15,293 nucleotides of DNA from Clostridia bacterium (GTDB lineage Bacteria; Bacillota; Clostridia; Christensenellales; UBA1242): the NCBI GenBank assembly GCA_900768425.1, contig CAAGCR010000121.1, forward strand, positions 1 through 15,293. The letters run 5' to 3'. Both the position numbers and the translations under genes were made by a program. The notes under the pieces are model-generated. The model worked only from the letters and a program-made list of their open reading frames with translations. It was not told the origin of the DNA and did no database searches. Shown here piece by piece: positions 1 to 6,216 of the stretch; position 1 is the first letter of the stretch, and the number at the start of each line of letters is the position of its first letter.

Positions 1-2
1 AA

Positions 3-20
3 GAAGATGAAGAAGAATAA
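3..20 (+). CDS. C-terminal tail of an upstream gene (partial)
   Basis: The first codons of the window in frame 3 read Glu-Asp-Glu-Glu-Glu and then TAA. An acidic tail in an otherwise A/T-only stretch suggests the end of a real protein coming in from the left. Only five residues are visible, so no family can be named. Another frame also reads a few Lys-rich codons to a TAA at 22-24, so even the frame is uncertain. Confidence 0.3.
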   Translation, partial: EDEEE

Positions 21-61
21 TTAAATTAATTAATAAAAATTAAAAATAATTAAAATACTAC

Positions 62-109
62 AAATTAATTTAAAAATTATATATTTTTTTGATAATTTAA
101 AATTAATTT
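62..109. repeat. A/T-only inverted repeat upstream of ruvC
   Basis: Bases 74-80 pair with 92-98 (7 bp) and, after a small asymmetric internal loop, 62-71 pair with 100-109 (10 bp). The loop is 81-91 and contains a T run. It lies between the upstream gene and ruvC. It could be a weak terminator for the upstream gene or a protein-binding dyad. With no G or C in the stem and such AT-rich surroundings, chance is also possible. Confidence 0.35.
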
Positions 110-145
110 TAATTATTTTAGCAATTTAATAATAAAGAGAAACAA

Positions 146-637
146 ATGAGAATTTTAGGAATTGACCCAGGTTATGCTTTGGTGGGATATGGTCTTATAG
201 ATTATGATGGATATACTCCCAAAATTGTAGATTACGGAGTAATTTCTACCCCCAAAGAAGAAACCTTACCAAATAGACTTTTTGTCATATATAAAACATT
301 AAAAAAGATAATTGAAGTATATAAACCAGATGTTGTTTCAATAGAAGAGTTGTTTTATTTCAAAAACCAAAAAACAATTATTCCGGTTGCCGAAGCAAGG
401 GGTGTTATTGTGCTTACCTGTAAAGAATGTGGCATAGATGTATACGAATACACACCGCTTCAAATCAAGCAAGCATTAACTGGTGTAGGTAGAGCCGAAA
501 AACAACAAGTACAATTTATGGTAAAAACACTTTTAGGTTTAGACAAAATACCAAAACCTGATGATGCAGCCGATGCTGTTGCTGCCGCACTATGTCATTC
601 ACAAACTAGCCCAAGAATTAATTTTAATAAATTATAA
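146..637 (+). CDS. ruvC: Crossover junction endodeoxyribonuclease RuvC
   Basis: RuvC is the dimeric nuclease that cuts Holliday junctions symmetrically after RuvAB branch migration. The 163 residues match the usual family length. The four catalytic acidic residues are visible: D7 in the N-terminal GIDPG motif, E67 in SIEELF, and D140 and D143 in the PDDAADA motif near the C-terminus, with the 3-residue spacing of E. coli D138/D141. The RNase H-like fold order is intact. The start is preceded by a modest purine stretch (AAAGAG). A Nudix gene and ruvA/ruvB follow on the same strand, so this is a ruv cluster. The identification is secure. Confidence 0.97.
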   Translation: MRILGIDPGYALVGYGLIDYDGYTPKIVDYGVISTPKEETLPNRLFVIYKTLKKIIEVYKPDVVSIEELFYFKNQKTIIPVAEARGVIVLTCKECGIDVYEYTPLQIKQALTGVGRAEKQQVQFMVKTLLGLDKIPKPDDAADAVAAALCHSQTSPRINFNKL

Positions 638-648
638 AGGATAATTTT

Positions 649-1152
649 ATGGTAAAAATTACTTGGTTTAAAGGTGAAGTTCCAAAAGACCTATATGTTA
701 GACAAGTTTATGGAATAGTATTCACAAATGATGGCAGACTTTTATTAAAAGTAGAAGATAAAAAAGGTAGAACAGATTATAATTTCCCAGGTGGCACTCC
801 TGAAAATTATGACACAAACTTTGAATCAACCCTAAGACGCGAATTTGAAGAAGAAGTAAATACAACACTTAAAAAAGATTTTTACATTTTAGGCTATCAA
901 TTAATTGAAAACGATGGAGATTTACCACCATATGCACAAATGCGAGTAACTGCCTTGGTTGATAAAATAGGTGAGTCAAAGCCAGACCCAGACAATGGCA
1001 AAACCTACAAAAGATTATTAACAACCCCTGAAAAAGCCAAAAAGTTAATCGGTTGGGGTGAAATTTGTGATATGCAAATTGATGAAGCCGTTAAAGTGGC
1101 AAAAGAAAAATTTGGTATTAGTGAATATTACGACCACGATGAGTTTGTTTAG
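649..1152 (+). CDS. Nudix hydrolase with an atypical Nudix box
   Basis: This 167-residue protein looks like a Nudix hydrolase, a family that cleaves nucleoside diphosphates linked to another group. What shows this is NFPGGT (45-50) followed by REFEEE (64-69), which supplies the metal-binding Arg-Glu and Glu-Glu core. The box departs from the standard pattern: the G-to-R spacing is one residue longer, the first conserved Glu is absent at its usual place, and Asn71 stands where the late Gly is expected. The substrate cannot be told. It starts 11 bases after ruvC with a good AAAGGA site and is 168 bases from ruvA, so it probably shares the ruvC transcript. A housecleaning role beside recombination genes is only a guess. 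Confidence 0.8.
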   Translation: MVKITWFKGEVPKDLYVRQVYGIVFTNDGRLLLKVEDKKGRTDYNFPGGTPENYDTNFESTLRREFEEEVNTTLKKDFYILGYQLIENDGDLPPYAQMRVTALVDKIGESKPDPDNGKTYKRLLTTPEKAKKLIGWGEICDMQIDEAVKVAKEKFGISEYYDHDEFV

Positions 1153-1320
1153 TTTTTAATTAAATAAAACTTAAAATAGTGTATTAATTTATACAATCAT
1201 ATTCATACATACGTAAAAACTATAAAAACAATATATTCTTGCTTAATTGCAGTGCTTATTGTAGTGAAAACAATGTAAGTAGGAAAAATCATAATTAGCA
1301 AAAACAATAAGGAAAGAAAA
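1153..1320. other. Intergenic gap before ruvA
   Basis: This AT-rich stretch holds no ORF I accept. I found no convincing hairpin terminator and no promoter with two good boxes; several 3-of-6 matches occur, as expected by chance. The only clear element is the AAGGAAAG ribosome binding site at 1309-1316 for ruvA. Confidence 0.6.
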
Positions 1321-1917
1321 ATGTATTCATATATAATAGGTATAGTAACACAAAAAGATGCGAACAAAATAACATTAGAAAATAACGGCATAGGCTATGA
1401 AATAAATGTTTCTAATCAAACTTTGGATGCAATAACTTTTGAAAATGAACCGGTTAGAATTTACACATACTTAAATGTAAAAGAGGACGAAATGTCACTC
1501 TATGGTTTTTTAAGCAATGAAGAAAAAGATATGTTTTTAAAATTATTAACAGTAGGTGGAATAGGTCCTAAAATGGCACTGGGAATACTATCCGAAATAA
1601 CTATAACTGGACTTATGAATGCAATCGCAAGCGAAGATTTAAAACGCCTTTGCAAGGTTAAAGGTTTAGGCAAAAAAACAGCTGAAAGATTAATCTTAGA
1701 ATTAAAAGATAAAATTAACCCACTAGAAGCATTAGCCCTAGGCAAAGATGAAGAAGCCAATATGCTTGATGAAAATATCATAAACGATGCAATCGCGACC
1801 CTTGTAGGTTTAGGTGTTAGCAAAAATGAAGCATATAGAATGGTTAAAGAAGTCGCCACAAAAGATATGTCCTTAGAGCAAATAATCACAAATGTGTTAA
1901 AGGGAATGAGTAGATAA
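1321..1917 (+). CDS. ruvA: Holliday junction branch migration protein RuvA
   Basis: RuvA is the tetrameric protein that binds the four-way junction and loads the RuvB motors. The 198 residues fit the family. An OB-fold N-terminal domain (about 1-62) is followed by two helix-hairpin-helix motifs, VGGIGPKMA (78-86) and VKGLGKKTAERL (113-124), and then by a C-terminal domain (about 150-198) that in known RuvA contacts RuvB. An AAGGAAAG site four bases upstream fixes the ATG. The stop TAA shares its last A with the ruvB ATG (TAATG), so the two are translationally coupled. Confidence 0.97.
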   Translation: MYSYIIGIVTQKDANKITLENNGIGYEINVSNQTLDAITFENEPVRIYTYLNVKEDEMSLYGFLSNEEKDMFLKLLTVGGIGPKMALGILSEITITGLMNAIASEDLKRLCKVKGLGKKTAERLILELKDKINPLEALALGKDEEANMLDENIINDAIATLVGLGVSKNEAYRMVKEVATKDMSLEQIITNVLKGMSR

Positions 1918-2966
1918 TGGAAGATTTAGATAGATTTATAACCAGCACAAAAAATGCTACCGATTTAGAAATTGAAAATTCACTCCGCCCACGAGCAATG
2001 AGTGATTATGTTGGTCAAGATAAAATAAAAAATAATCTTAACATATACATTCAAGCAGCAAAAAATCGTGGTGAAACTTTGGACCATGTGCTTTTATATG
2101 GTCCACCGGGCCTAGGTAAAACCACACTTTCGCATATTATAGCCAACGAAATGGGTAGCCAAATTAAAATAACTAGCGGACCAACCATTGAACACGCAGC
2201 CGACCTTGCTGCCATTTTGACAAATCTAAACAAAAATGATGTCTTGTTTATAGATGAAATTCATAGACTTAATAAATCAGTTGAAGAAGTTTTATATCCA
2301 GCAATGGAAGATTTTGCCCTAGATTTTATAGTTGGAAAAGGTCCATCTGCACGCAATATGCGTCTAAAAATTCAACCTTTTACACTTATAGGTGCAACAA
2401 CCAGAGCGGGTATGCTTACAGGACCATTGCGTGACCGCTTTGGTGTAATTTGCCGTCTTGAACTATATTCAGTTGATGAATTAAAAATAATTATCAATCG
2501 CTCTGCAAAAATATTAAATGTTAAACTAGATGATGATGCTTGCACAGAAATAGCACGTAGAAGTCGTGGAACTCCAAGGCTTGCAAACCGACTTTTAAAA
2601 CGTGTAAGAGATTATGCCGATGTTTTGGGAGAAGGTCATATTGACTTAAAAATGGCTAAAAAATCATTGGAACTAATGGAAATTGATGATTTAGGGCTTG
2701 ATGTTATTGACCGTAAGGTAATGCTTGCAATTATCAAAAAATTTTCAGGCGGACCTGTTGGGCTAGAAACTTTGGCATCATCAACCGGTGAAGATGCAAC
2801 CACAATAGAAGATGTCTATGAGCCATATTTGTTGCAACTAGGCTTTATTGCAAGAACTCCACGCGGTAGAGTCGCTCTTGCAAAAGCTTACGAACATTTT
2901 GGAGTAGACTTATCCGATGATAAAAAACAACAATTAGATGCATATAAGGCGGTGTCAGATGACTGA
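1917..2966 (+). CDS. ruvB: Holliday junction DNA helicase RuvB
   Basis: RuvB is the hexameric AAA+ ATPase that pumps DNA through the RuvA-bound junction. All landmarks are visible in the 349 residues: Walker A GPPGLGKT (62-69), Walker B LFIDEIH (110-116), sensor 1 GATTR (159-163), the arginine-finger region LRDRFG (171-176), sensor 2 GTPRLANR (218-225) and a C-terminal winged-helix DNA-binding domain (about 258-335, with LGFIARTPRGR at 308-318). It overlaps ruvA by one base and queA by eight. The gene ends in TGA, showing that TGA is a stop codon in this organism. Confidence 0.98.
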   Translation: MEDLDRFITSTKNATDLEIENSLRPRAMSDYVGQDKIKNNLNIYIQAAKNRGETLDHVLLYGPPGLGKTTLSHIIANEMGSQIKITSGPTIEHAADLAAILTNLNKNDVLFIDEIHRLNKSVEEVLYPAMEDFALDFIVGKGPSARNMRLKIQPFTLIGATTRAGMLTGPLRDRFGVICRLELYSVDELKIIINRSAKILNVKLDDDACTEIARRSRGTPRLANRLLKRVRDYADVLGEGHIDLKMAKKSLELMEIDDLGLDVIDRKVMLAIIKKFSGGPVGLETLASSTGEDATTIEDVYEPYLLQLGFIARTPRGRVALAKAYEHFGVDLSDDKKQQLDAYKAVSDD

Positions 2967-3993
2967 GTTTACTAAAAAAAGCACATATAATTATTATCTA
3001 CCGGAAGAATTAATAGCACAAAGTCCTGCCACCCCACGTGACAGTGCCAGACTTTTGGTATATGATAGAAAAACAAAAAAAATAGAACATAAAATTTTTA
3101 GAGATATAATTGATTACCTAAAACCGGGTGATGTTGTTGTGTTAAACAACTCACGCGTTATTCCTGCAAGAATATATGGTGTAAAAGAGCAAACTGGTGC
3201 ACACATTGAAGTTTTGCTCCAAAAACGCATAAATTTAACCGATTGGGAAATAATTGCAAAACCATTTAAAAGACTAAAAATTGGCACAATAGTAAAATTT
3301 AGTGATGAATTGTCAATGCAAGTATTAGAACTATTAACCGATGGTGTTTGCAAGGTCAAATTCTTGTTTGATGGTAGATTTGAAGAAATATTAGATAGAA
3401 TTGGCTCAATGCCACTTCCACCATATATAACCGAAAAATTAAAGAATAAAGAGGACTATCAAACTGTTTATTCAAAACAAGAAGGCTCATCAGCAGCCCC
3501 AACAGCCGGACTTCATTGGACAGATGAACTTTTGCAAAAGGTAAAAGATAAAGGTGTTGAAGTGCTAGAAGTAATGCTTCACGTAGGACTTGGCACTTTT
3601 AGACCAGTAAAAGAAGATGATATTGCAAATCACGAAATGCACTCAGAGTATTATGAAATCAGTGAAGAAGTCGCAAATAGAATCAATCTTGCAAAAAAAG
3701 AAGGCAGGAGAGTTATTGCGTGTGGCACAACTTCAGTAAGAGTGCTTGAAAGTGCAGCCGTATCAAAAGGACAAATAAAAGCGCATAAAGGCGATACACA
3801 AATTTTCATATATCCACCATACGATTTTAAAATTGTAGATGGACTCATAACTAATTTTCACTTGCCAGAAAGCACCTTAATGATGCTAGTTTCCGCCTTT
3901 GAAAGCGTAGAAGAAATAAAACAAATTTACGACATAGCAGTAAAAGATAAATACCGCTTTTTCAGTTTTGGCGATGCAATGCTGTTATTATAA
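2959..3993 (+). CDS. queA: S-adenosylmethionine:tRNA ribosyltransferase-isomerase QueA
   Basis: QueA transfers and isomerises the ribosyl part of S-adenosylmethionine onto preQ1 in tRNA, giving epoxyqueuosine. The 344 residues show family blocks: YNYYLPEELIAQ (10-21), LNNSRVIPAR (62-71), EGSSAAPTAGLHWT (175-188), HVGLGTFRPV (208-217), ACGTTSVRVLE (254-264) and ITNFHLPESTL (297-307). The frame is open to an ATG at 2938, but I chose 2959. There AAGGCGG, one base off the ideal AAGGAGG, sits six bases upstream, and translation then begins MTEFTKKSTYNYYL as expected. It overlaps the ruvB end by eight bases, so it is probably coupled. tgt, which acts in the same pathway, lies 485 bases downstream. 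Confidence 0.97.
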   Translation: MTEFTKKSTYNYYLPEELIAQSPATPRDSARLLVYDRKTKKIEHKIFRDIIDYLKPGDVVVLNNSRVIPARIYGVKEQTGAHIEVLLQKRINLTDWEIIAKPFKRLKIGTIVKFSDELSMQVLELLTDGVCKVKFLFDGRFEEILDRIGSMPLPPYITEKLKNKEDYQTVYSKQEGSSAAPTAGLHWTDELLQKVKDKGVEVLEVMLHVGLGTFRPVKEDDIANHEMHSEYYEISEEVANRINLAKKEGRRVIACGTTSVRVLESAAVSKGQIKAHKGDTQIFIYPPYDFKIVDGLITNFHLPESTLMMLVSAFESVEEIKQIYDIAVKDKYRFFSFGDAMLLL

Positions 3994-4013
3994 TTTAATG
4001 AAGACTTATGACG

Positions 4014-4105
4014 GATGAATTAAGGACAATATAATCGTGAACAAAAAACATTCGTGTTTTGCTGTGAACTTGATTCATCTCGCTGTGAACAAATTGGAAG
4101 CAATT
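4014..4105 (+). repeat. Three-hairpin element with GTGAAC direct repeats
   Basis: An outer stem pairs 4014-4024 with 4069-4079 (11 bp with one G-U). It encloses an inner hairpin AAAACA-TTCG-TGTTTT (4045-4060). A third small hairpin follows, AATTG-GAAG-CAATT (4092-4105). GTGAAC occurs at 4037, 4064 and 4085, and GCTGTGAAC is repeated exactly 21 bases apart (4061 and 4082). The modular layout looks like a REP-type composite repeat. No U tract follows, so it is not a standard terminator. A folded 3' UTR of queA is the alternative. Confidence 0.5.
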
Positions 4106-4175
4106 GCAGTTAATATCTATTTTATAATATTTTTATATTGAGTTTGTATAAACTTATGCTATTACAATTTAACTA

Positions 4176-4196
4176 TAAGCAACCACAAACTTTTGC
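4176..4196 (+). repeat. Degenerate 5' half of the interspersed repeat
   Basis: TAAGCAACCACAAACTTTTGC here matches 17 of 21 bases of the segment starting at 4211, which leads into repeat copy 1. A similar lead-in (5997-6017) precedes copy 3. No hairpins follow this one, so it looks like a decayed or partial copy. Confidence 0.45.
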
Positions 4197-4219
4197 TAAC
4201 CACTAAACTTTAAGCAACA

Positions 4220-4293
4220 ACAAGCCTTTGCCCCCTGTCAGGGGGGGGCAGTCTTTCAAAATTTGTTCCAAATTTTGAAAGACTGAGGGGTTT
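4220..4293 (+). repeat. Interspersed palindromic repeat, copy 1
   Basis: The copy is bounded by ACAAGCCTTTGC (4220-4231) and GACTGAGGGGTTT (4281-4293), both identical in copy 3. Its first palindrome is CCCCCTG/CAGGGGG (4231-4245). The second is a perfect 17-bp stem, 4249-4265 with 4269-4285, closed by a TTC loop. I recall elements of this design (GGGGAG palindrome, variable hairpin, GACTGAGGGGTT) as common between genes in gut Clostridia. The long stem could also stop transcription from queA, though no U tract follows. Confidence 0.75.
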
Positions 4294-4363
4294 CCCTGCT
4301 TTATAAAAACACTAGAATTTGTACCAATATTGGGTTTGTCTATCATACTCTAAAAAACTAGTA

Positions 4364-4419
4364 GACTTTTTCTCCCGAGCTCGTGGGGAGATGTCAGCCG
4401 TATGGCTGACAGAGAGGTT
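4364..4419 (+). repeat. Interspersed palindromic repeat, copy 2 (diverged)
   Basis: It has the same plan as copy 1 with different bases. TCTCCC (4371-4376) pairs with GGGAGA (4386-4391) around GAGCTC. Then comes a perfect TGTCAGCC/GGCTGACA stem (4392-4399 with 4404-4411, GTAT loop), and finally GAGAGGTT (4412-4419) in place of GAGGGGTT. The arms differ from copy 1 but pairing is kept. It ends 15 bases before the tgt -35 box. Confidence 0.6.
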
Positions 4420-4434
4420 AAAAAATATTTATAA

Positions 4435-4463
4435 TTAACAAAATTAATACAAAACACTATCAT
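4435..4463 (+). promoter_or_regulatory. Promoter for tgt
   Basis: TTAACA (4435-4440) and TATCAT (4458-4463) each match the sigma-A consensus at five of six positions, with the ideal 17-base spacer. The expected start point is near 4470, which leaves a leader of only about nine bases and would cut into the AAAAGGA ribosome binding site (4464-4470). Either the leader is extremely short or the true start lies a few bases upstream. Confidence 0.5.
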
Positions 4464-4478
4464 AAAAGGAAAAAAATA

Positions 4479-5591
4479 ATGGAAAAATTTTCATATGAAG
4501 TAAAACATATATGTAAACAATCTGGTGCAAGAGTAGGTGTTTTTCACACTCCACATGGAGATATAGAAACACCAGTTTTTATGCCAGTTGGCACTTTGGG
4601 TACTGTAAAAGGCTTACGCCCAGAAGACTTAGAGGAAATGGGTGCACAAATAATTCTTTCTAACACATACCATCTATATCTTCGACCAGGTAATGATATT
4701 GTTAAAGAAGCGGGCGGACTCCATAAATTTATGAATTGGCACAAACCAATCTTGACAGATAGTGGTGGTTTCCAAGTTTTTTCTCTTGCAAAACTAAATA
4801 AAATTACCGATGATGGTGTTGAGTTTAGTTCTCATATCAGCGGTGAAAAGTTATATATGACACCTGAAAAATGTATGCAAATACAAAACGACTTAGGCTC
4901 AGATATCATTATGGCATTTGATGAATGTTCAAAACCGGGAGTAAGCCATAAATACGCAGAACAAGCCCTAGAAAGAACTACAAGATGGTTAAAAAGATGC
5001 TATGATGTTCAAAAAAATGAAAATCAAATGCTTTTTCCAATAGTTCAAGGCAATTTCTTTAAAGATTTAAGAGAAAGAAGCCTAAAAGAGGTTGTTCCAT
5101 ATGCTAGATGCGGTTTGGCAATAGGTGGACTTTCTGTTGGTGAACCAAAAGAAGTAATGTACGATATCCTAGATTTCTTGCAACCACTATATCCAGGAAA
5201 TATGCCAAGATATTTAATGGGGGTTGGTAGCCCAGATTGTCTAATTGAAGGCTTTGCTCGTGGAATTGATATGATGGACTGCGTTTTACCAACAAGAATT
5301 GCCCGTAATGGCACTGCCTTTACAAGATATGGTAAGTTGGTTATCCGCAACGCAACATTTGCTCGCGATTTCACACCAATAGAAAAAGATTGTAATTGTT
5401 ATGCTTGCAAAAACTATACAAGAGCCTATATACATCACCTAATTAAATCAGGCGAAATGTTAGGCGCTGAATTGTTGTCTATTCATAATTTATATCACCT
5501 TATTAAATTAACCGACAAGGTTAAAGAAGCAATAATGCAAGATAGACTTTTAGATTTTAGAGATGAATACTTAAAAGATTATAAGTATTAG
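4479..5591 (+). CDS. tgt: tRNA-guanine(34) transglycosylase
   Basis: Tgt exchanges guanine 34 in tRNAs with GUN anticodons for preQ1, the step just before QueA. The 370 residues fit the bacterial family. D94 in LTDSGGFQVFSL is the expected general acid/base and D267 in DMMDCVLPTR the expected nucleophile. The structural zinc site is C305, C307, C310 and H336, with exactly the spacing of the Zymomonas enzyme. GGLSVGEPKE (216-225) and GVGSPDCLIEG (248-258) are further family blocks. The ATG follows AAAAGGA by eight bases. The gene has its own promoter and is separated from queA by repeats, so the usual queA-tgt coupling is loosened here. Confidence 0.98.
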   Translation: MEKFSYEVKHICKQSGARVGVFHTPHGDIETPVFMPVGTLGTVKGLRPEDLEEMGAQIILSNTYHLYLRPGNDIVKEAGGLHKFMNWHKPILTDSGGFQVFSLAKLNKITDDGVEFSSHISGEKLYMTPEKCMQIQNDLGSDIIMAFDECSKPGVSHKYAEQALERTTRWLKRCYDVQKNENQMLFPIVQGNFFKDLRERSLKEVVPYARCGLAIGGLSVGEPKEVMYDILDFLQPLYPGNMPRYLMGVGSPDCLIEGFARGIDMMDCVLPTRIARNGTAFTRYGKLVIRNATFARDFTPIEKDCNCYACKNYTRAYIHHLIKSGEMLGAELLSIHNLYHLIKLTDKVKEAIMQDRLLDFRDEYLKDYKY

Positions 5592-5756
5592 TAATGTCGT
5601 CAGTTTTTTTCTAAAAGTTTACTCACAAGCAAAACTGAAACACATTCAAACTGTGATAACACAATGAATAGTAGGTTGATTTTAGTCACTCAAATTTTAA
5701 TATTACATAGTTTTTTAACACAAAATCTAATAAACCATTTTGCAAAAAATCAGTAG

Positions 5757-5785
5757 TTGTAATTTTTAATCATTTGTGTTAAACT
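5757..5785 (+). promoter_or_regulatory. Putative promoter of the 28-residue ORF
   Basis: TTGTAA (5757-5762) and TAAACT (5780-5785) each match four of six consensus positions, with a 17-base spacer. The start point would be near 5792, just upstream of the GGAG at 5795-5798. The boxes are not strong alone. Their placement before a well-formed ribosome site, ORF and terminator raises the likelihood. Confidence 0.45.
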
Positions 5786-5806
5786 AGTAGTATAGGAGTA
5801 AAACAA

Positions 5807-5893
5807 ATGATTCTTTCAACATTTGCAAATATAGCAGTTCCATTACTTGCTATTTGTTTATTTGTAATAATGTTCGGTTTTGTAATGAAATAA
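5807..5893 (+). CDS. 28-residue hydrophobic peptide, probable single-span membrane protein
   Basis: The ORF starts MILSTFANIAVPLL and continues as an almost unbroken hydrophobic segment (about residues 4-26) ending in Met-Lys, enough for one membrane span. GGAG (5795-5798) lies eight bases before the ATG. A promoter-like pair precedes it and a terminator begins eight bases after the stop, so it is a self-contained gene. I do not recognise the family. Possibilities are a small regulatory membrane protein or the toxin of a type I toxin-antitoxin pair. It lacks the strongly basic tail of many such toxins, and no antisense partner is proven. It is too short for a coding-bias test, so the assignment rests on the surrounding signals. 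Confidence 0.6.
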   Translation: MILSTFANIAVPLLAICLFVIMFGFVMK

Positions 5894-5900
5894 TAAAATC

Positions 5901-5939
5901 AAAATCTCATTAGCCATTTAAGACTTATGAGATTTTTTT
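5901..5939 (+). terminator. Rho-independent terminator of the 28-residue ORF
   Basis: AAAATCTCAT (5901-5910) pairs perfectly with ATGAGATTTT (5927-5936), giving a 10-bp stem with a 16-base loop, and the T run extends to 5939. It lies directly behind the small ORF and isolates it from glpK. Confidence 0.8.
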
Positions 5940-6005
5940 ACACTAAGCAATTATAAACCAATAATACTCAAAAATATTTGTTTTATCTTTAAAACATAAA
6001 CAATC

Positions 6006-6063
6006 ACAAGCCTTTGCTCCCGAACAAAAGAAACTGGCACGCAAATGCGTGACTGAGGGGTTT
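6006..6063 (+). repeat. Interspersed palindromic repeat, copy 3
   Basis: It begins with ACAAGCCTTTGC (6006-6017) and ends with GACTGAGGGGTTT (6051-6063), both identical to copy 1. The inner part differs. The first palindrome has only its CTCCC arm, with no matching GGGAG. The second is a short CACGC-AAAT-GCGTG hairpin. It looks like an older copy whose first hairpin has decayed. Confidence 0.7.
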
Positions 6064-6201
6064 ATTTAGTTGGAGTCATCACAAACCTTACATTGCAAAA
6101 AAATATGTGTAAAAAGTTTAAAATTTTCTATGACTTATCCTAAATTTTTTCAAAAAAATGTGTTTTTGTCGTTTAAATCTTTTTTAAAAATATTTTATAT
6201 G

Positions 6202-6210
6202 TGTTAATAT
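6202..6210 (+). promoter_or_regulatory. Extended -10 promoter at the glpK start
   Basis: TGTTAATAT is an extended -10 (TGn followed by TAATAT, four of six). No good -35 box lies 16-18 bases upstream, though the region is A/T-rich. Counting seven bases beyond the box puts the start point on the A of the glpK ATG. A second possible pairing, TTGTCG (6166-6171) with TATTTT (6191-6196), has a poor 19-base spacer and would still give a leader of about 14 bases. Confidence 0.4.
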
Positions 6211-6216
6211 ATTTGT

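Larger units (their letters stand above)
3994..4478. other. Repeat-rich gap between queA and tgt
   Basis: No ORF is supported in this 485-base gap. It contains a three-hairpin element (4014-4105), a degenerate half of the interspersed repeat (4176-4196), two full repeat copies (about 4220-4293 and 4364-4419), an eight-base G run (4241-4248) and the tgt promoter (4435-4463). I see no classic U-tailed terminator for queA. The long hairpins may serve instead. Confidence 0.7.
5592..6216. other. Gap between tgt and glpK with a miniature gene and a repeat
   Basis: This 625-base region contains a short transcription unit (5757-5939) encoding a 28-residue peptide, repeat copy 3 (6006-6063) and the glpK promoter area. 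In 5592-5756 I see only a weak pairing of CAGTTTT (5601-5607) with AAAACTG (5631-5637) and no clear terminator for tgt. In 6064-6180 I see nothing beyond AT-rich sequence. Confidence 0.65.

Noticed and set aside
1203..1391. Minus-strand ORF of 62 residues, hydrophobic
   Set aside because: It runs through the ruvA start and AT-rich spacer. The hydrophobic look is what antisense reading of A-rich DNA gives, and it has no ribosome site or known motif.
2938..2958. Upstream ATG for queA adding seven residues
   Set aside because: The ATG at 2959 has AAGGCGG at a six-base spacing and gives the usual QueA N-terminus; the extra codons lie inside ruvB and do not look like the family.
4231..4290. Standard rho-independent terminator for queA
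   Set aside because: The stems are strong, but the bases after the hairpin are GAGGGGTTTCCC rather than a U run, and the structure recurs elsewhere as a repeat.
4364..4478. PreQ1 riboswitch upstream of tgt
   Set aside because: The AGAGAGGTTA at 4411-4420 looks superficially like a preQ1 start, but the required downstream pairing and A-rich tail near the ribosome site are missing; it is the end of repeat copy 2 and lies upstream of the promoter.
4176..6063. CRISPR array
   Set aside because: The repeats are few, unevenly spaced, hairpin-rich with variable interiors, and interrupted by tgt; no cas gene is present.
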